NCBI GenBank assembly: GCA_020832545.1
Contig: JAFIEK010000003.1
Coordinates: forward strand, 62,001 to 126,000
DNA length: 64,000 nucleotides
Source of the DNA: Pararhodobacter sp.
GTDB lineage: Bacteria > Pseudomonadota > Alphaproteobacteria > Rhodobacterales > Rhodobacteraceae
Direction: 5' to 3'
A program made the translations under genes and the position numbers. Shown here one piece after another: positions 50,247-59,195 of the stretch. Under the pieces are notes generated by a model. The model made no database searches. It was given only the letters and a program-made list of their open reading frames with translations, and was not told the origin of the DNA. The first letter of the stretch is position 1; every line of letters begins with the position of its first letter.

Positions 50247-51941
50247 TCAGTCCAGCGCCCCATAGTCCGAGCAGTCGCGGTGGCTGGCAGCCGGATCAAC
50301 CTTGACATCAATGACCACCGGCCCGCCCATCTTGTGCGCCTCGCGCAGGGCGTCGTCCATCTCGCCCTTGTCAGTTACGGTCAGCCCGCGCGCACCCATG
50401 CCTTTTGCTATCATCGCGTAGTCATGATCGGCGTAATCGACACCAATGGCCTGATTGCCCAGATTGTCGCGCACCATGCCAAGGCCTGCATTGTTGGCCA
50501 CGACATAGACGGCATCCAGCCCCCGCTCGGTGGCGGTGGCCACGGCGTCCATGGTCATCATGAAGCCGCCATCGCCGATGATGCCGGTCACGCGTTTTTG
50601 CGGGCATACGATCTTGGCGGCGGTCACGGCGGGTGGGCACCAGCCCATGCCACCGATCCCGCCGGGTGCCACCAACTGATGCGGATGGCGCAGCGGCATG
50701 CGCGTGGTGGCCCAGATGCGGTTGGTCCCGGCATCAAGCATCAGCAAGTCATCGGCGGTCAGAAATCCTGAAAGGCTGCGCATGATATCGGCATAATGCA
50801 GCGTTCCCGGACGGGTGGGAAAATCGGGCAACAGGCCGTAGCTGTTCGCCGTCCGGATCTGCGCGATCTTTGCCTTGCGGGCGTCGGCCTGCGCCGGGCG
50901 GGCGGGGCTGGTGCCCAGCAGGTAATCCAGCACATCGCCCGCATCCGCCGTCACCGCCTGATCGACCGGCACCACCCAGCCCGCATGCAGCGGGTCGATA
51001 TCGACCTGAATGATGGTCTGATCGCCCGGCCTGATCATCTGCGCATCGCGAAAGCGCGTGTATTCGGGGCCAAGGCTGCAACCCAGCACCAGAATGGTAT
51101 CGGCGGCCTGCACCATCCGGTTCGCCGCCGCGGACCCCCAGGTCCCCATCATGCCCACCGCGATCTCGCAGCTCTCATCAATCACCCCCTTGCCGTGATA
51201 GCTGGAGGCCACGGCGATACCGTCGCGCTGCGCGAATTCCTGAAGCTTGCCGCCACTCCGGCTCATGTAAACGCCATTCCCGGCAATGATCACCGGGTTC
51301 ACTGCTGCCTGCAACGCCTGCGCGATCTGGTCCAGCGCGGCGGTATCAGGGCGCATGGGCGTGTGGCGCAGATAGCCTGCGGTGGGGTAGAGCGTGGCGC
51401 GGGGGTTGTCCGGCACCTCTTCCTTGATGATGTTGGTGCGCATCACCACAGCGGCAGGCCCCTGCCGTGGGGTGGCGGCGTGTTTGATGGCAAGCTGGGT
51501 GCCGTAGATCGCTTCCGTAGGCGTGGTTGCCAAGGTGGCGTATTTGGTCATGGTTTTCAGAACGCCGAACGTATCACCCGCGCCATAATCGCCGGTCATC
51601 GTCTGATAGACGCCATGCTGCGCGAAACCGTCGTAGCACGAGGTATCGGTCAGCACGACCATCGGCGAGGATGAGAAATACCCCTCCAGTATGCCGAACC
51701 CCGCCGTAGTCGCCGCCCATGGCCCCTGCACCATCAACAGGCCCGGTTGGCCTGTGATTTTGCCCGCCACCTGCGCCATGACCGAGGCCGATTGCTCGCT
51801 GTGCGCCAGCACCAGATCGAAGTCATCCTTGCGGTCAAAGAAGGCAGGCAGCGACCAGGTGATGCCCAGCCCGGGAAGGGTAAAGCCGCGGGTGATCCCG
51901 GCCTCGATGAAGGTGTTGATCACGCCCTCGTTGGTTTTCAT
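50247..51941 (-). CDS. Thiamine-pyrophosphate-dependent enzyme (acetolactate-synthase-like)
   Basis: Started at 51941 after GGAGCAAGAC, the product has 564 residues with the three-domain layout of TPP decarboxylases/carboligases. The N-terminal Pyr domain has 'LAHSEQSASVMAQVAG', in which E marks the catalytic glutamate. A middle domain near 230-360 has 'NPVIIAGNGVY'. The C-terminal PP domain has the TPP motif 'GIIGDGGFMMTMD...NN' with GDG near 455 and the two Asn 27 residues on. It follows a TTT transporter, so it likely decarboxylates or condenses an imported 2-oxo acid or its product. Sulfopyruvate, benzoylformate and oxalyl-CoA decarboxylase-type roles are all possible. Confidence 0.88.
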   Translation of the reverse strand: MKTNEGVINTFIEAGITRGFTLPGLGITWSLPAFFDRKDDFDLVLAHSEQSASVMAQVAGKITGQPGLLMVQGPWAATTAGFGILEGYFSSSPMVVLTDTSCYDGFAQHGVYQTMTGDYGAGDTFGVLKTMTKYATLATTPTEAIYGTQLAIKHAATPRQGPAAVVMRTNIIKEEVPDNPRATLYPTAGYLRHTPMRPDTAALDQIAQALQAAVNPVIIAGNGVYMSRSGGKLQEFAQRDGIAVASSYHGKGVIDESCEIAVGMMGTWGSAAANRMVQAADTILVLGCSLGPEYTRFRDAQMIRPGDQTIIQVDIDPLHAGWVVPVDQAVTADAGDVLDYLLGTSPARPAQADARKAKIAQIRTANSYGLLPDFPTRPGTLHYADIMRSLSGFLTADDLLMLDAGTNRIWATTRMPLRHPHQLVAPGGIGGMGWCPPAVTAAKIVCPQKRVTGIIGDGGFMMTMDAVATATERGLDAVYVVANNAGLGMVRDNLGNQAIGVDYADHDYAMIAKGMGARGLTVTDKGEMDDALREAHKMGGPVVIDVKVDPAASHRDCSDYGALD

Positions 51942-51975
51942 GTCTTGCTCCGATAGGGGGTGTTGGTTGAAAGGG

Positions 51976-53457
51976 TCAGGCCCGGCGGCTGCGCAGCCAG
52001 CGCAACATCGGCCACAACAGGACGAGGGCGGTGATGATGAACAGGACCAGCGCGATCGGCCGCTCAAGAAAGGCCAGAAAGCTGCCCCGCGTCAGGATCA
52101 ACCCCTGACGGAGCGACAATTCCAGCATCGGGCCGAGGACAAGGCCGATAACGATGGGCGCGACCGGAAAGGCGAAGTACCGCAGCAAAGCGCCCACAAC
52201 CCCTGCGCCAAAGGCGATCCAGACATCAAAGGTGCTGCCACTCACGCCATAGGCACCGAGCGTGGAGATGATCATGATCAGGCCAATAAGGATCGGCTCG
52301 GGCACGCGCAGAATGCGGGTGAAAACAGACGCCCCCAGCGCGCCCACGGCGAACATGACAAAGTTCACCAGGATCAGCGCCATGAACAGTGCATAGACGA
52401 TATCCATGTGATTGGCGAAAAGCTGCGGGCCGGGCGCGATACCTTGAATGACCAGCGCGCCCAGCATAACCGCCGTAACCGGGTCGCCCGGAATGCCCAG
52501 CGACAGCGTGGGCACCAGCGCGCTGCCGGTCACCGCATTGTTGGCGCTTTCACAGGCGACGATGCCATCGGGTTCACCCTTGCCGAAATTCTCGCGCCGT
52601 TTCGAGGTGCGGCGCGCTTCGGAATAGGCAATGAATGACGCAGTCGCCGCCCCCGTACCCGGCAGCGCCCCGACGAAAGAGCCGATCATCGAGCCGCGCA
52701 CCAGCATACCGATGCGGCTGCGCCACTCAGACCACGGCGGCAGGCTGAACCCCACTTTCATCGTGGTGCGGTCCATCCCCGGCTCATCCAGCTTGAGGAT
52801 CCGCAGGAACATCTCGGAGAACGCAAAGAGGCCCACCACCACCGGGATCAGCCCGATACCGGCGGTCAGCATGAAGCTGTCAAAGGTAAAGCGCAGCGCG
52901 CCGGTCACCGGGTCCGAGCCGATGGTCGCCAGCAGCACGCCCAAGGCGCCGCCCATCAACCCCTTGGCCAGCGCCCCCGCCGACACGCCCGCAATGCAGG
53001 TCAGCGCAAAAAGGCCCAGGGCAAAGTATTCGATCGGCGTGAACATCAGCGAGAACTTCGCCAGTGCCGGACCCACGATGATCAGCACCGTGACTGAAAA
53101 CAGCCCGCCGATCATCGACGACATGGTGACCCAGCCGATGGCCCGGCTGGCCTCGCCGCGCATCGCCATCGGAAACCCCTCAAGCGCGGTAGCCGCCGAT
53201 TGCGGTGTGCCGGGGGTGTTGAGGATCGTGGCAGTGACGGACCCGCCGTAGACCGAGCCGCAGTAAACACCCAGCATCAGCGCAATCGCGGGCACCTGCG
53301 GCAGGCCAAAGGTGAAGGGCAGCACCATCGTCAGCCCGATGACCGAGCCGAGGCCGGGCAGCACACCCACCATCACACCAAAGGCGGTGCCCAGCACGAT
53401 GCACAGCAGCGTCAGCGGCGTGGCCACCTGCGTGGCGGCCAGAATCAGAAGGTCCAT
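51976..53457 (-). CDS. tctA: TTT-family large permease (TctA)
   Basis: The 493-residue protein has about twelve helices and TctA signatures: 'GVMVGVLPGLGSVIGLTMVL' (in parts) near residue 28, 'YCGSVYGGSVTATILNTPGTPQSAATALEG' in pieces near 75, and later 'GSFVGALPGTGAATASFIAYS' with 'ALVPTLSLGIPGDPVTAVML' in pieces. An AAAGGAG site precedes the ATG. It sits 34 bases before the TPP-enzyme gene. It is only distantly similar to the tctA at 46088, so the two transporters are separate systems. Confidence 0.95.
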   Translation of the reverse strand: MDLLILAATQVATPLTLLCIVLGTAFGVMVGVLPGLGSVIGLTMVLPFTFGLPQVPAIALMLGVYCGSVYGGSVTATILNTPGTPQSAATALEGFPMAMRGEASRAIGWVTMSSMIGGLFSVTVLIIVGPALAKFSLMFTPIEYFALGLFALTCIAGVSAGALAKGLMGGALGVLLATIGSDPVTGALRFTFDSFMLTAGIGLIPVVVGLFAFSEMFLRILKLDEPGMDRTTMKVGFSLPPWSEWRSRIGMLVRGSMIGSFVGALPGTGAATASFIAYSEARRTSKRRENFGKGEPDGIVACESANNAVTGSALVPTLSLGIPGDPVTAVMLGALVIQGIAPGPQLFANHMDIVYALFMALILVNFVMFAVGALGASVFTRILRVPEPILIGLIMIISTLGAYGVSGSTFDVWIAFGAGVVGALLRYFAFPVAPIVIGLVLGPMLELSLRQGLILTRGSFLAFLERPIALVLFIITALVLLWPMLRWLRSRRA

Positions 53458-53482
53458 GCCGATGCTCCTTTGGTGCGTATTC

Positions 53483-53980
53483 TCATGACCACCAGCTTCC
53501 GGCAGGCAGAATGATCAGAAACGCGCGCTCGAACAGCAGCCAGACCACCAGCGCATAGACCACTGCAACTGGCACCAGCAGCCACAGATCCCGCCGCCCC
53601 AAAAGCAACGGAATGGCCAATGCGTAGACGATACTGGACGCTACGAAGCCAATGCGCTCCAACCCGGCGATATAGAGGGCGGTCAGCGCGATGACGGCAC
53701 CAAGCCGGATCATCGGCGCGCGCTCTGGCAGGGTGCGCGTAGAGCGTACGAGGCGCAGCACCAGAAACGGCAGCAACAGCGCCATGACCCCCAGCACCAG
53801 CCGCGGAAAGAAATAGGGGCCGCGCCCGTGGCCAGAGCGAGCAAAAGCACTGACCTCGGCAAAGCTGGCCCAGACGAAGGCGACGATGAGCACCAAAAAC
53901 CCGGCCAGCAAGGTCGCTTCCAGCCAACGCGCGCCCATCGCACCCGCCGCCTGAGCTGACGGTTCCGGATTGTCCTGCAT
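53483..53980 (-). CDS. tctB: TTT-family small permease (TctB)
   Basis: A 165-residue protein with four hydrophobic segments ('LLAGFLVLIVAFVWAS', 'YFFPRLVLGVMALLLPFLVL' in part, 'AVIALTALYIAGLERIG', 'LVPVAVVYALVVWLLFERAFL' in part). The end 'FERAFLIILPAG' is typical of TctB. GGAGG precedes the ATG. A strong hairpin lies between it and the upstream tctC. Confidence 0.9.
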   Translation of the reverse strand: MQDNPEPSAQAAGAMGARWLEATLLAGFLVLIVAFVWASFAEVSAFARSGHGRGPYFFPRLVLGVMALLLPFLVLRLVRSTRTLPERAPMIRLGAVIALTALYIAGLERIGFVASSIVYALAIPLLLGRRDLWLLVPVAVVYALVVWLLFERAFLIILPAGSWWS

Positions 53981-54003
53981 GACCCCTCCTGCAAACCTGA
54001 TCA

Positions 54004-54043
54004 GGGCTGGCCCGGCCCCTGCATTTCAAGGCCGGGCCAGCCC
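54004..54043 (-). terminator. Strong hairpin between tctC and tctB
   Basis: GGGCTGGCCCGGCC at 54004-54017 and GGCCGGGCCAGCCC at 54030-54043 form a perfect 14-bp stem with a 12-base loop in the 82-base gap after the binding-protein gene. It lacks a T-run. A partial terminator or RNA-stabilising element that lets tctC message exceed the permease message is the likely role, as for the dctP-dctQ hairpin at 10779. Confidence 0.65.
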
Positions 54044-54062
54044 GTGTGTTGGCGGTCGTTGC

Positions 54063-55040
54063 TTACTCTGAAATCAGGCCAGCGGCCTCAAGCAGCGTGC
54101 GGTTTGTGGCATAAGTTTCGCGCACAAAGGCCTCAAACTCGGCAGCACCCATATAGGCGGGGGGCTGGCGCAAGGCCTCCATCCGGTCCTGAAACCCGTC
54201 TGACTGAATGCCCGCATCACAGGCCGTTTCCAGCCGCTCCAGCGTGTCAGAGGGCGTGTTCGCAGGCGCGACAAGCCCGCCCCAGATCGGAAAATCCAGA
54301 TCATAGCCCTGCTCTGCGGCAGTTATCAGATCCGGCTGTTCGTCCAGCCGTGTGCGCTGTAGCAGCGCCAGCGATTTCAGTTGATCGGCATTGGTCGAAT
54401 AGAACGAGACATGCGGGATGAACAGATCGGCGCTGCCATCCAGAAGTGCGCGCAGGGCCGGGCCGTCGCCGTTGACGGGAAGATAGGTCATCTCGATCTC
54501 GGCAGCGGCGGCAAGGCCCAGCCCCGCGACATGCGGAATTGAGCCGATGGCCTGAACCGCAAAGTTCAGCTCGCCCGGATTTGCGCGCGCGTACTCGACC
54601 ATGTCAGCGAGTGTCTCGAACGGCGAATCCGCGCGCACGGCAATGACCGTAGGGGCCGAGTAGGCCAGGCAAACGTAGCTGAAACTGTCGATGTCATAGG
54701 GCAACCGGTTCATATGCGGCTGCGTGGTCAGCGGGCCGACCGGGGCCATGGCGACGGTCGTGCCATCGGGGCGGGCACGCGCCACCTCGGCCACGCCGAT
54801 GGTGCCGCCTGCCCCTTCGGCATTGCGAACGACCACATCGACACCCAGGCTTTCGCCCATACCCTGCTGCATCGCGCGGGTGGTGATGTCGGTACCGCCG
54901 CCCGCTGCAAAGGGCACAACGATGGTGACGGGCCGGTTCTGTGCCTCGGCCATCTGACTTCCTGCGGCCATTGCGACGGCCATGGCAGCTGCAGCAACCG
55001 CTGTTGTGCGCACCGCGCGCTTGTTCCTGATTCGCGTCAT
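54063..55040 (-). CDS. tctC: TTT-family periplasmic binding protein (TctC)
   Basis: Started at 55040 after AGGGAGG, the product has 325 residues. The signal peptide ends near 'QMAEA' (residue 33), and 'PVTIVVPFAAGGGTDITTRA' (in parts) is the TctC opening signature. Later come 'VVVRNAEGAGGTIGVAEVA' and 'IWGGLVAPANTPSDTLERLE' in parts. It is the first gene of an operon that runs through tctB, tctA, the TPP enzyme and IclR. The ligand is presumably a carboxylate. Confidence 0.94.
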   Translation of the reverse strand: MTRIRNKRAVRTTAVAAAAMAVAMAAGSQMAEAQNRPVTIVVPFAAGGGTDITTRAMQQGMGESLGVDVVVRNAEGAGGTIGVAEVARARPDGTTVAMAPVGPLTTQPHMNRLPYDIDSFSYVCLAYSAPTVIAVRADSPFETLADMVEYARANPGELNFAVQAIGSIPHVAGLGLAAAAEIEMTYLPVNGDGPALRALLDGSADLFIPHVSFYSTNADQLKSLALLQRTRLDEQPDLITAAEQGYDLDFPIWGGLVAPANTPSDTLERLETACDAGIQSDGFQDRMEALRQPPAYMGAAEFEAFVRETYATNRTLLEAAGLISE

Positions 55041-55094
55041 ATTCGCCTCCCTCTGCAAAAACAGCACCTTCGGGCTTTCCTCCTTGCCCACATC

Positions 55095-55114
55095 AATAAT
55101 TGCACATAGCAAAA
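55095..55114. promoter_or_regulatory. Candidate IclR site in the tctC/SDR divergent promoter
   Basis: AATAATTGCACATAGCAAAA lies in a 121-base AT-rich gap between the divergent tctC and SDR genes. It resembles the element read on the minus strand at 49209-49226 before the epimerase gene, differing mainly by two extra bases in the middle. A shared site ahead of three transcription units suggests a local IclR regulon. Confidence 0.5.
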
Positions 55115-55161
55115 TTATATTCCATTATTAATTTAATCCGGCAGCAGGAAAAGGAACCAGG

Positions 55162-55929
55162 ATGAAACGGATGGAGGAACGCACAGCCCTGATCAGCGCC
55201 GCCGCAGACGGGCTGGGGGCCGCCGTTGCGGCGCGGCTGGCGCTGGAAGGGGCCAGAGTCACTGTACTTGATCGAAGCCATGAAGCCATCTCGGCGGCGC
55301 GCGAACAACCCGGGATGGCCGGTATCCGTTTTGAGCAGGTTGATCTGACTGACGCCAAGGCAACCGACACACTGCTGGACCGGCTTGTTACCGAAACCGG
55401 CGGCTTTGACATTCTGGTCAACAATGCAGGCGGCTCATTGCACACGCCTGCCCCGTTTCTGGATGCGTCCGATAGTGACTGGGATCGCGTGATGGCCCTG
55501 AATGTCACCGCCGCGGTCCGCCTGACCCGCGCGGTGTTGCCCGCAATGATGGCGCGCGGCTGGGGGCGGATTGTCAACATGGGCTCAAAGGCCGGGCGCT
55601 ATGGCTCGCTGTTTACCGGGGCCAATTATGTCGCCGCGAAAGGCGCGGTCCAGTCAATGACCTTGCAACTGGCGCAGGAGTTCGGGCCCCATGGCATCAC
55701 AGTGAATGCGGTCTGCCCCGGAGCGATCCTGACACCGCGCGTCGAAAGCCTGCTGGCAGAACGGATGAGCACCGAAGAGCGCGCCGCTGTCATCGCCACC
55801 ATTCCGATGCGCCGCAATGGCAAAGCTTCGGATGTGGCGGCTGCGGTGGCCTATCTGGCATCGGACGAGGCAGGGTTTGTGACCGGCCAGTTGCTGGATG
55901 TGAACGGCGGTCAGGGCATGGCGTCCTGA
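55162..55929 (+). CDS. Short-chain dehydrogenase/reductase
   Basis: The 255-residue product starts after AAGGAACC. The cofactor loop is degenerate ('ISAAADGLGAA' in place of TGXXXGXG), but 'ILVNNAGG', the serine region 'VNMGSKAGR' and 'NYVAAKGA' (YXXXK) are intact. The C-terminus is 'GFVTGQLLDVNGGQGM', typical of the classical family. It is divergent from tctC with a shared candidate operator, so it likely oxidises or reduces a hydroxy/keto acid handled by the TTT/TPP pathway. Confidence 0.9.
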   Translation: MKRMEERTALISAAADGLGAAVAARLALEGARVTVLDRSHEAISAAREQPGMAGIRFEQVDLTDAKATDTLLDRLVTETGGFDILVNNAGGSLHTPAPFLDASDSDWDRVMALNVTAAVRLTRAVLPAMMARGWGRIVNMGSKAGRYGSLFTGANYVAAKGAVQSMTLQLAQEFGPHGITVNAVCPGAILTPRVESLLAERMSTEERAAVIATIPMRRNGKASDVAAAVAYLASDEAGFVTGQLLDVNGGQGMAS

Positions 55930-56135
55930 CGGCAGGACCAGGATGGCCGCTGGTAACCGGCAAGACCTAAAACTCTCAGCCGCGGCAGCGCGGTTGGGCC
56001 GGACGCCTGCGCGACGAGACCGGACCATAAAGCAGGGTAACTCCGTCGGCGATCAGCGGCCGCTCTACGCAAAATCCGGTAGCAAAACAGCTGCACCGTC
56101 GTATAGGTTGGGCCGAAACGAGGAGAAAACCGGTT

Positions 56136-57356
56136 ATGGACGACGACAATGCGGTTGGTCCGCCTGTCGCTCCGGAGCAGGGCGGCGGAGCCCCTGAGGA
56201 ACTTGCCTACCGCCTCCGGCAGCAACAGCTAACCGCTGATTTCGGACGATATGCGCTCAGAACCCACGACACCCCTACACTGCTTCAGGAAGCAACGCGG
56301 GTCTGCGCCCTTGGCCTGCACAGTGACTTGTGCAAGGTGATGGAATACCTGCCCGACGAGGAGCAATTCATTGTGCGCGCCGGGGTCGGCTGGAACCCCG
56401 GGGTGGTTGGTCACGCGCGGATGGGCGCCGATACGGCAAGTCCGGCAGGATATGCGTTTCAGACCGGCGAACCGGTCATCTCGAACCACCTGGCGAATGA
56501 AACCCGCTTTCGCACCCCGACATTGCTTTCGGAACACGGCGTCAGGAGGGCGATCAACGTCCTCATTCAGGGTGATGGTGGACGCTATGGCGTACTTGAA
56601 GTGGACAGCCCGACCGAGGGGCGGTTCACCGAGGCAGATCGGGCGTTCCTTCAGGGATTCGCCAACCTGCTTGGCGTTGCGATCGAACGCCAGCAAGCCG
56701 AACATTCCTTGCGGGCGCGGGAAGAGCAGTTGCAGGAAGCAATAGCGCATCAGGAAGTCCTGACGCGAGAGATCAGTCACCGGGTCAAGAACAGCCTCGC
56801 CATGGTCGCGAGCCTCTTGAGCATGCAGCGGCGAACAGCGTCTGATCCGGCTTTGCAGCGGGCCCTTGATGACGCCCGCGCCCGCGTGACAACCATCGCG
56901 CAGTTGCATGATCGCCTGTGGCGCGTCGATGAGGTTCACACGATCAATCTTGCCGAGTTCATGGGCGAATTGTGCGAGCAGATTCAAGCCTCCGCCGCCC
57001 CCGGCCAAACGCTCAGCTGCAAGATCGTACCAATCATGGTGCCCACCGATCAGGCTGTGCCCCTGGCACTTCTGGTAAACGAGCTGATTACCAATGCCTT
57101 CAAATACGCTTACCCCGATGGCGAGGGTGAAGTGCATCTGGCGATCGAGTCTGACGAGCCGGGGCACCTCCGCCTGACCGTCTGCGACAACGGTCAGGGC
57201 CTGCCGCCGGGTTGGGAGGCAACGAATTCCGAGAGCTTCGGCATGAAACTGATCGCCAGCCTTGGTGATCAACTGGGCGGGCAGCCGATGTGGCAGGATG
57301 CCGAGCCCGGCACACGTTTTGTACTGGATTTTGATGCGCAGGAGCCGCGTGAGTAG
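56136..57356 (+). CDS. GAF-domain HWE/HisKA_2-type sensor histidine kinase
   Basis: The 406-residue protein has no membrane segment. A GAF sensor domain covers about 45-187 ('YLPDEEQFIVRAGVGW', 'RYGVLEVDS', 'FANLLGVAIERQQAE'). A short coiled linker and the phosphoacceptor 'REISHRVKNSLAMVASLL' (in part, His 215) follow, as in the HisKA_2 group that pairs with light/stress signalling. The ATP-binding region has 'LVNELITNAFKYAYP' (N box) and 'VCDNGQGLPPGW' (G1 box). AGGAG lies upstream of the ATG. No intact response regulator is adjacent, only a decayed fragment downstream. Confidence 0.92.
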   Translation: MDDDNAVGPPVAPEQGGGAPEELAYRLRQQQLTADFGRYALRTHDTPTLLQEATRVCALGLHSDLCKVMEYLPDEEQFIVRAGVGWNPGVVGHARMGADTASPAGYAFQTGEPVISNHLANETRFRTPTLLSEHGVRRAINVLIQGDGGRYGVLEVDSPTEGRFTEADRAFLQGFANLLGVAIERQQAEHSLRAREEQLQEAIAHQEVLTREISHRVKNSLAMVASLLSMQRRTASDPALQRALDDARARVTTIAQLHDRLWRVDEVHTINLAEFMGELCEQIQASAAPGQTLSCKIVPIMVPTDQAVPLALLVNELITNAFKYAYPDGEGEVHLAIESDEPGHLRLTVCDNGQGLPPGWEATNSESFGMKLIASLGDQLGGQPMWQDAEPGTRFVLDFDAQEPRE

Positions 57357-57405
57357 CGCCAACCGAAACCGCGTTCGACCCTGCCTTCACATCGGTGGGA
57401 CTTGC

Positions 57406-57630
57406 TCATCCATGTGACAGGTGATCAGGCGCTGGAAACAGTTGCGCGACCGCCCGCCTCATGTTGATCGACGCACCGAGGCGCGGGACCGCAGCATAAC
57501 CGCCAGCGACAGACGCCTTTCTCTCGCTGCTTGCGAACACGGTGGGCACACTGACGTCCTTCAAGATATCGCACAACGGATAGGCCAGCCAGCGACCGAT
57601 CCGGATGTTGAGGGTGCCGCCGTCCGGCCT
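57406..57630 (-). pseudogene. Decayed response-regulator receiver fragment
   Basis: On the minus strand the last about 74 codons before a stop at 57406 read like the second half of a single-domain receiver: 'GGTLNIRIGRWLAYPLCDIL', 'VSVPTVFASSERKAS', 'GYAAVPRLGASINMRRAVAQL'. The phosphoacceptor position appears as Asn ('LNIRIG') and the invariant Lys-Pro before the last helix has become 'ASI', so it could not be phosphorylated normally. The N-terminal half is missing. It lies 50 bases after, and opposite to, the histidine kinase. The rest of 57631-57853 shows nothing recognisable. Confidence 0.5.
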
Positions 57631-57853
57631 GCCTCTGCCTGCCCGAAGAAGGCGGGGCCTGTCGTACTTTACACTCGCCATCGTGTTTCTGTGGCGACGG
57701 CATATGTCGCCGCGCGTTACGACCGGAAAGATGGACCCGGCTTGATGGGCAGACCGCACAGACGCTGAGCGTTGCCCCGCCCAGTGCGGTGCAGAATCTA
57801 TGAGGGCTATACATTTTGTGATATCTTGGATGTGTCTTTTGGAGGACCTGCAC

Positions 57854-59035
57854 ATGGCATCAGATGGCATTGTGATCCTCGTCGCGACGACGAAAGGTGT
57901 GTTTCTCATCGCTGACACGGGCAAGCAAAGGGGCTGGCGCGTGACAGGCCCGTTTTGCGACGGCTGGCCGATCAACCATGTGATCGGCGATCACGACACC
58001 GGAACGCTCTGGGCGGGTGGCGGGGGCGAATGGCATGGTGCTGGCATCTGGCAGTCTGAGGATGGCGGGCAGCACTGGAAGCTGACGCGGCTCACCAAAG
58101 GCACAATGGACAACTGGGCTGCCAACGATCCAGGCTTTGCGGACATGATCGGCTGGACGGATGAGGCACTGCCGTTTGGCGACAAGTTCTCGCAGATCTG
58201 GTCGCTTGGCTACGCCCATGGCACGCTCTATGCCGGGACAAAGCCGGCAAGCCTGCTGCAAAGCCGCGACATGGGAAAATCCTGGGCCAGGGTTGACGGT
58301 CTGACAGAGCACCCCTCTGCCACCGGCTGGACCCCCGGTGCGGCAGGCCTCGTTTTGCACACCATCGTGGCCGACCCGGCCGACCCGCAGAAACTATGGG
58401 TCGGTATCTCCGCCGCAGGTGTGTTCGGGACTGAGGACGGCGGCAAGACATGGGAGCGCCGCAACCGCCTGTCGAACGCGGGCACCCAGTGCCAGCATGA
58501 CCATCCGGCCGGACCACGGGACGGCGAAACCGGGCATTGCGTGCATAACATGGTGCGCGCGCCCGGCAGCGAAGACCTGCTATATCAGCAAAACCATCAC
58601 GGCGTCTGGCGCTCGGCGGACGGAGGGCGCAGCTGGGACGACATCTCAGCGGGCCTGCCCTCGACCTTCGGTTTTCCGATCCGGGTGCACCCGCGCGACG
58701 CTGATACGATCTGGACGCTACCGCTCAACGGCGACATGGCAGGACGCTTCCCCCCTGATGCCGCCGCCGCCGTCTGGCGGTCGCGCGATGGCGGCGAGAG
58801 CTGGCAGGATCTGCGCGAGGGATTGCCGCAGACGTCATGCTTTTTCACTGTGCTCCGACAGGCGATGGCCGGGGACACGCGCGAACCGGCGGGGCTCTAT
58901 TTCGGGACCAACAGCGGCTCGGTCTTTGCCAGCCCCGATGAAGGCGACACATGGCAGGAGATCGCGCGCCACCTGCCAACCATCTTGGCGGTTGAGGTAC
59001 TGGACCGCGCCAAAGGACAGGCGGCAGCTGACTGA
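57854..59035 (+). CDS. Six-Asp-box beta-propeller (BNR/VPS10-like) protein
   Basis: The 393-residue product starts at ATG 57854 after GGAGG; an open extension upstream is not needed. It has no signal peptide. Six Asp-box motifs (SXDXGXXW) are spread along the chain: 'SEDGGQHW', 'SRDMGKSW', 'TEDGGKTW', 'SADGGRSW', 'SRDGGESW' and 'SPDEGDTW'. That is a full sialidase-type six-bladed propeller. The catalytic arginine triad and Tyr/Glu pair of sialidases are not evident, so it is probably a binding or scaffold protein, or a hydrolase of unknown kind. No operon partner is visible. Confidence 0.85.
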   Translation: MASDGIVILVATTKGVFLIADTGKQRGWRVTGPFCDGWPINHVIGDHDTGTLWAGGGGEWHGAGIWQSEDGGQHWKLTRLTKGTMDNWAANDPGFADMIGWTDEALPFGDKFSQIWSLGYAHGTLYAGTKPASLLQSRDMGKSWARVDGLTEHPSATGWTPGAAGLVLHTIVADPADPQKLWVGISAAGVFGTEDGGKTWERRNRLSNAGTQCQHDHPAGPRDGETGHCVHNMVRAPGSEDLLYQQNHHGVWRSADGGRSWDDISAGLPSTFGFPIRVHPRDADTIWTLPLNGDMAGRFPPDAAAAVWRSRDGGESWQDLREGLPQTSCFFTVLRQAMAGDTREPAGLYFGTNSGSVFASPDEGDTWQEIARHLPTILAVEVLDRAKGQAAAD

Positions 59036-59195
59036 CAGCGCCGGATGCGCAGCGTGCCCGCGACCGCGATCAAACCAGCGCCACTGAAACCCGGCGCGGG
59101 CACTTCATATCCAGCGCCTGAGCGGCCCATACGGGCCGCCCAACGCGCAGTCACCCGGCCCTTCGAAAACGAGAGCACGGTTGCCGCACTGGTGT

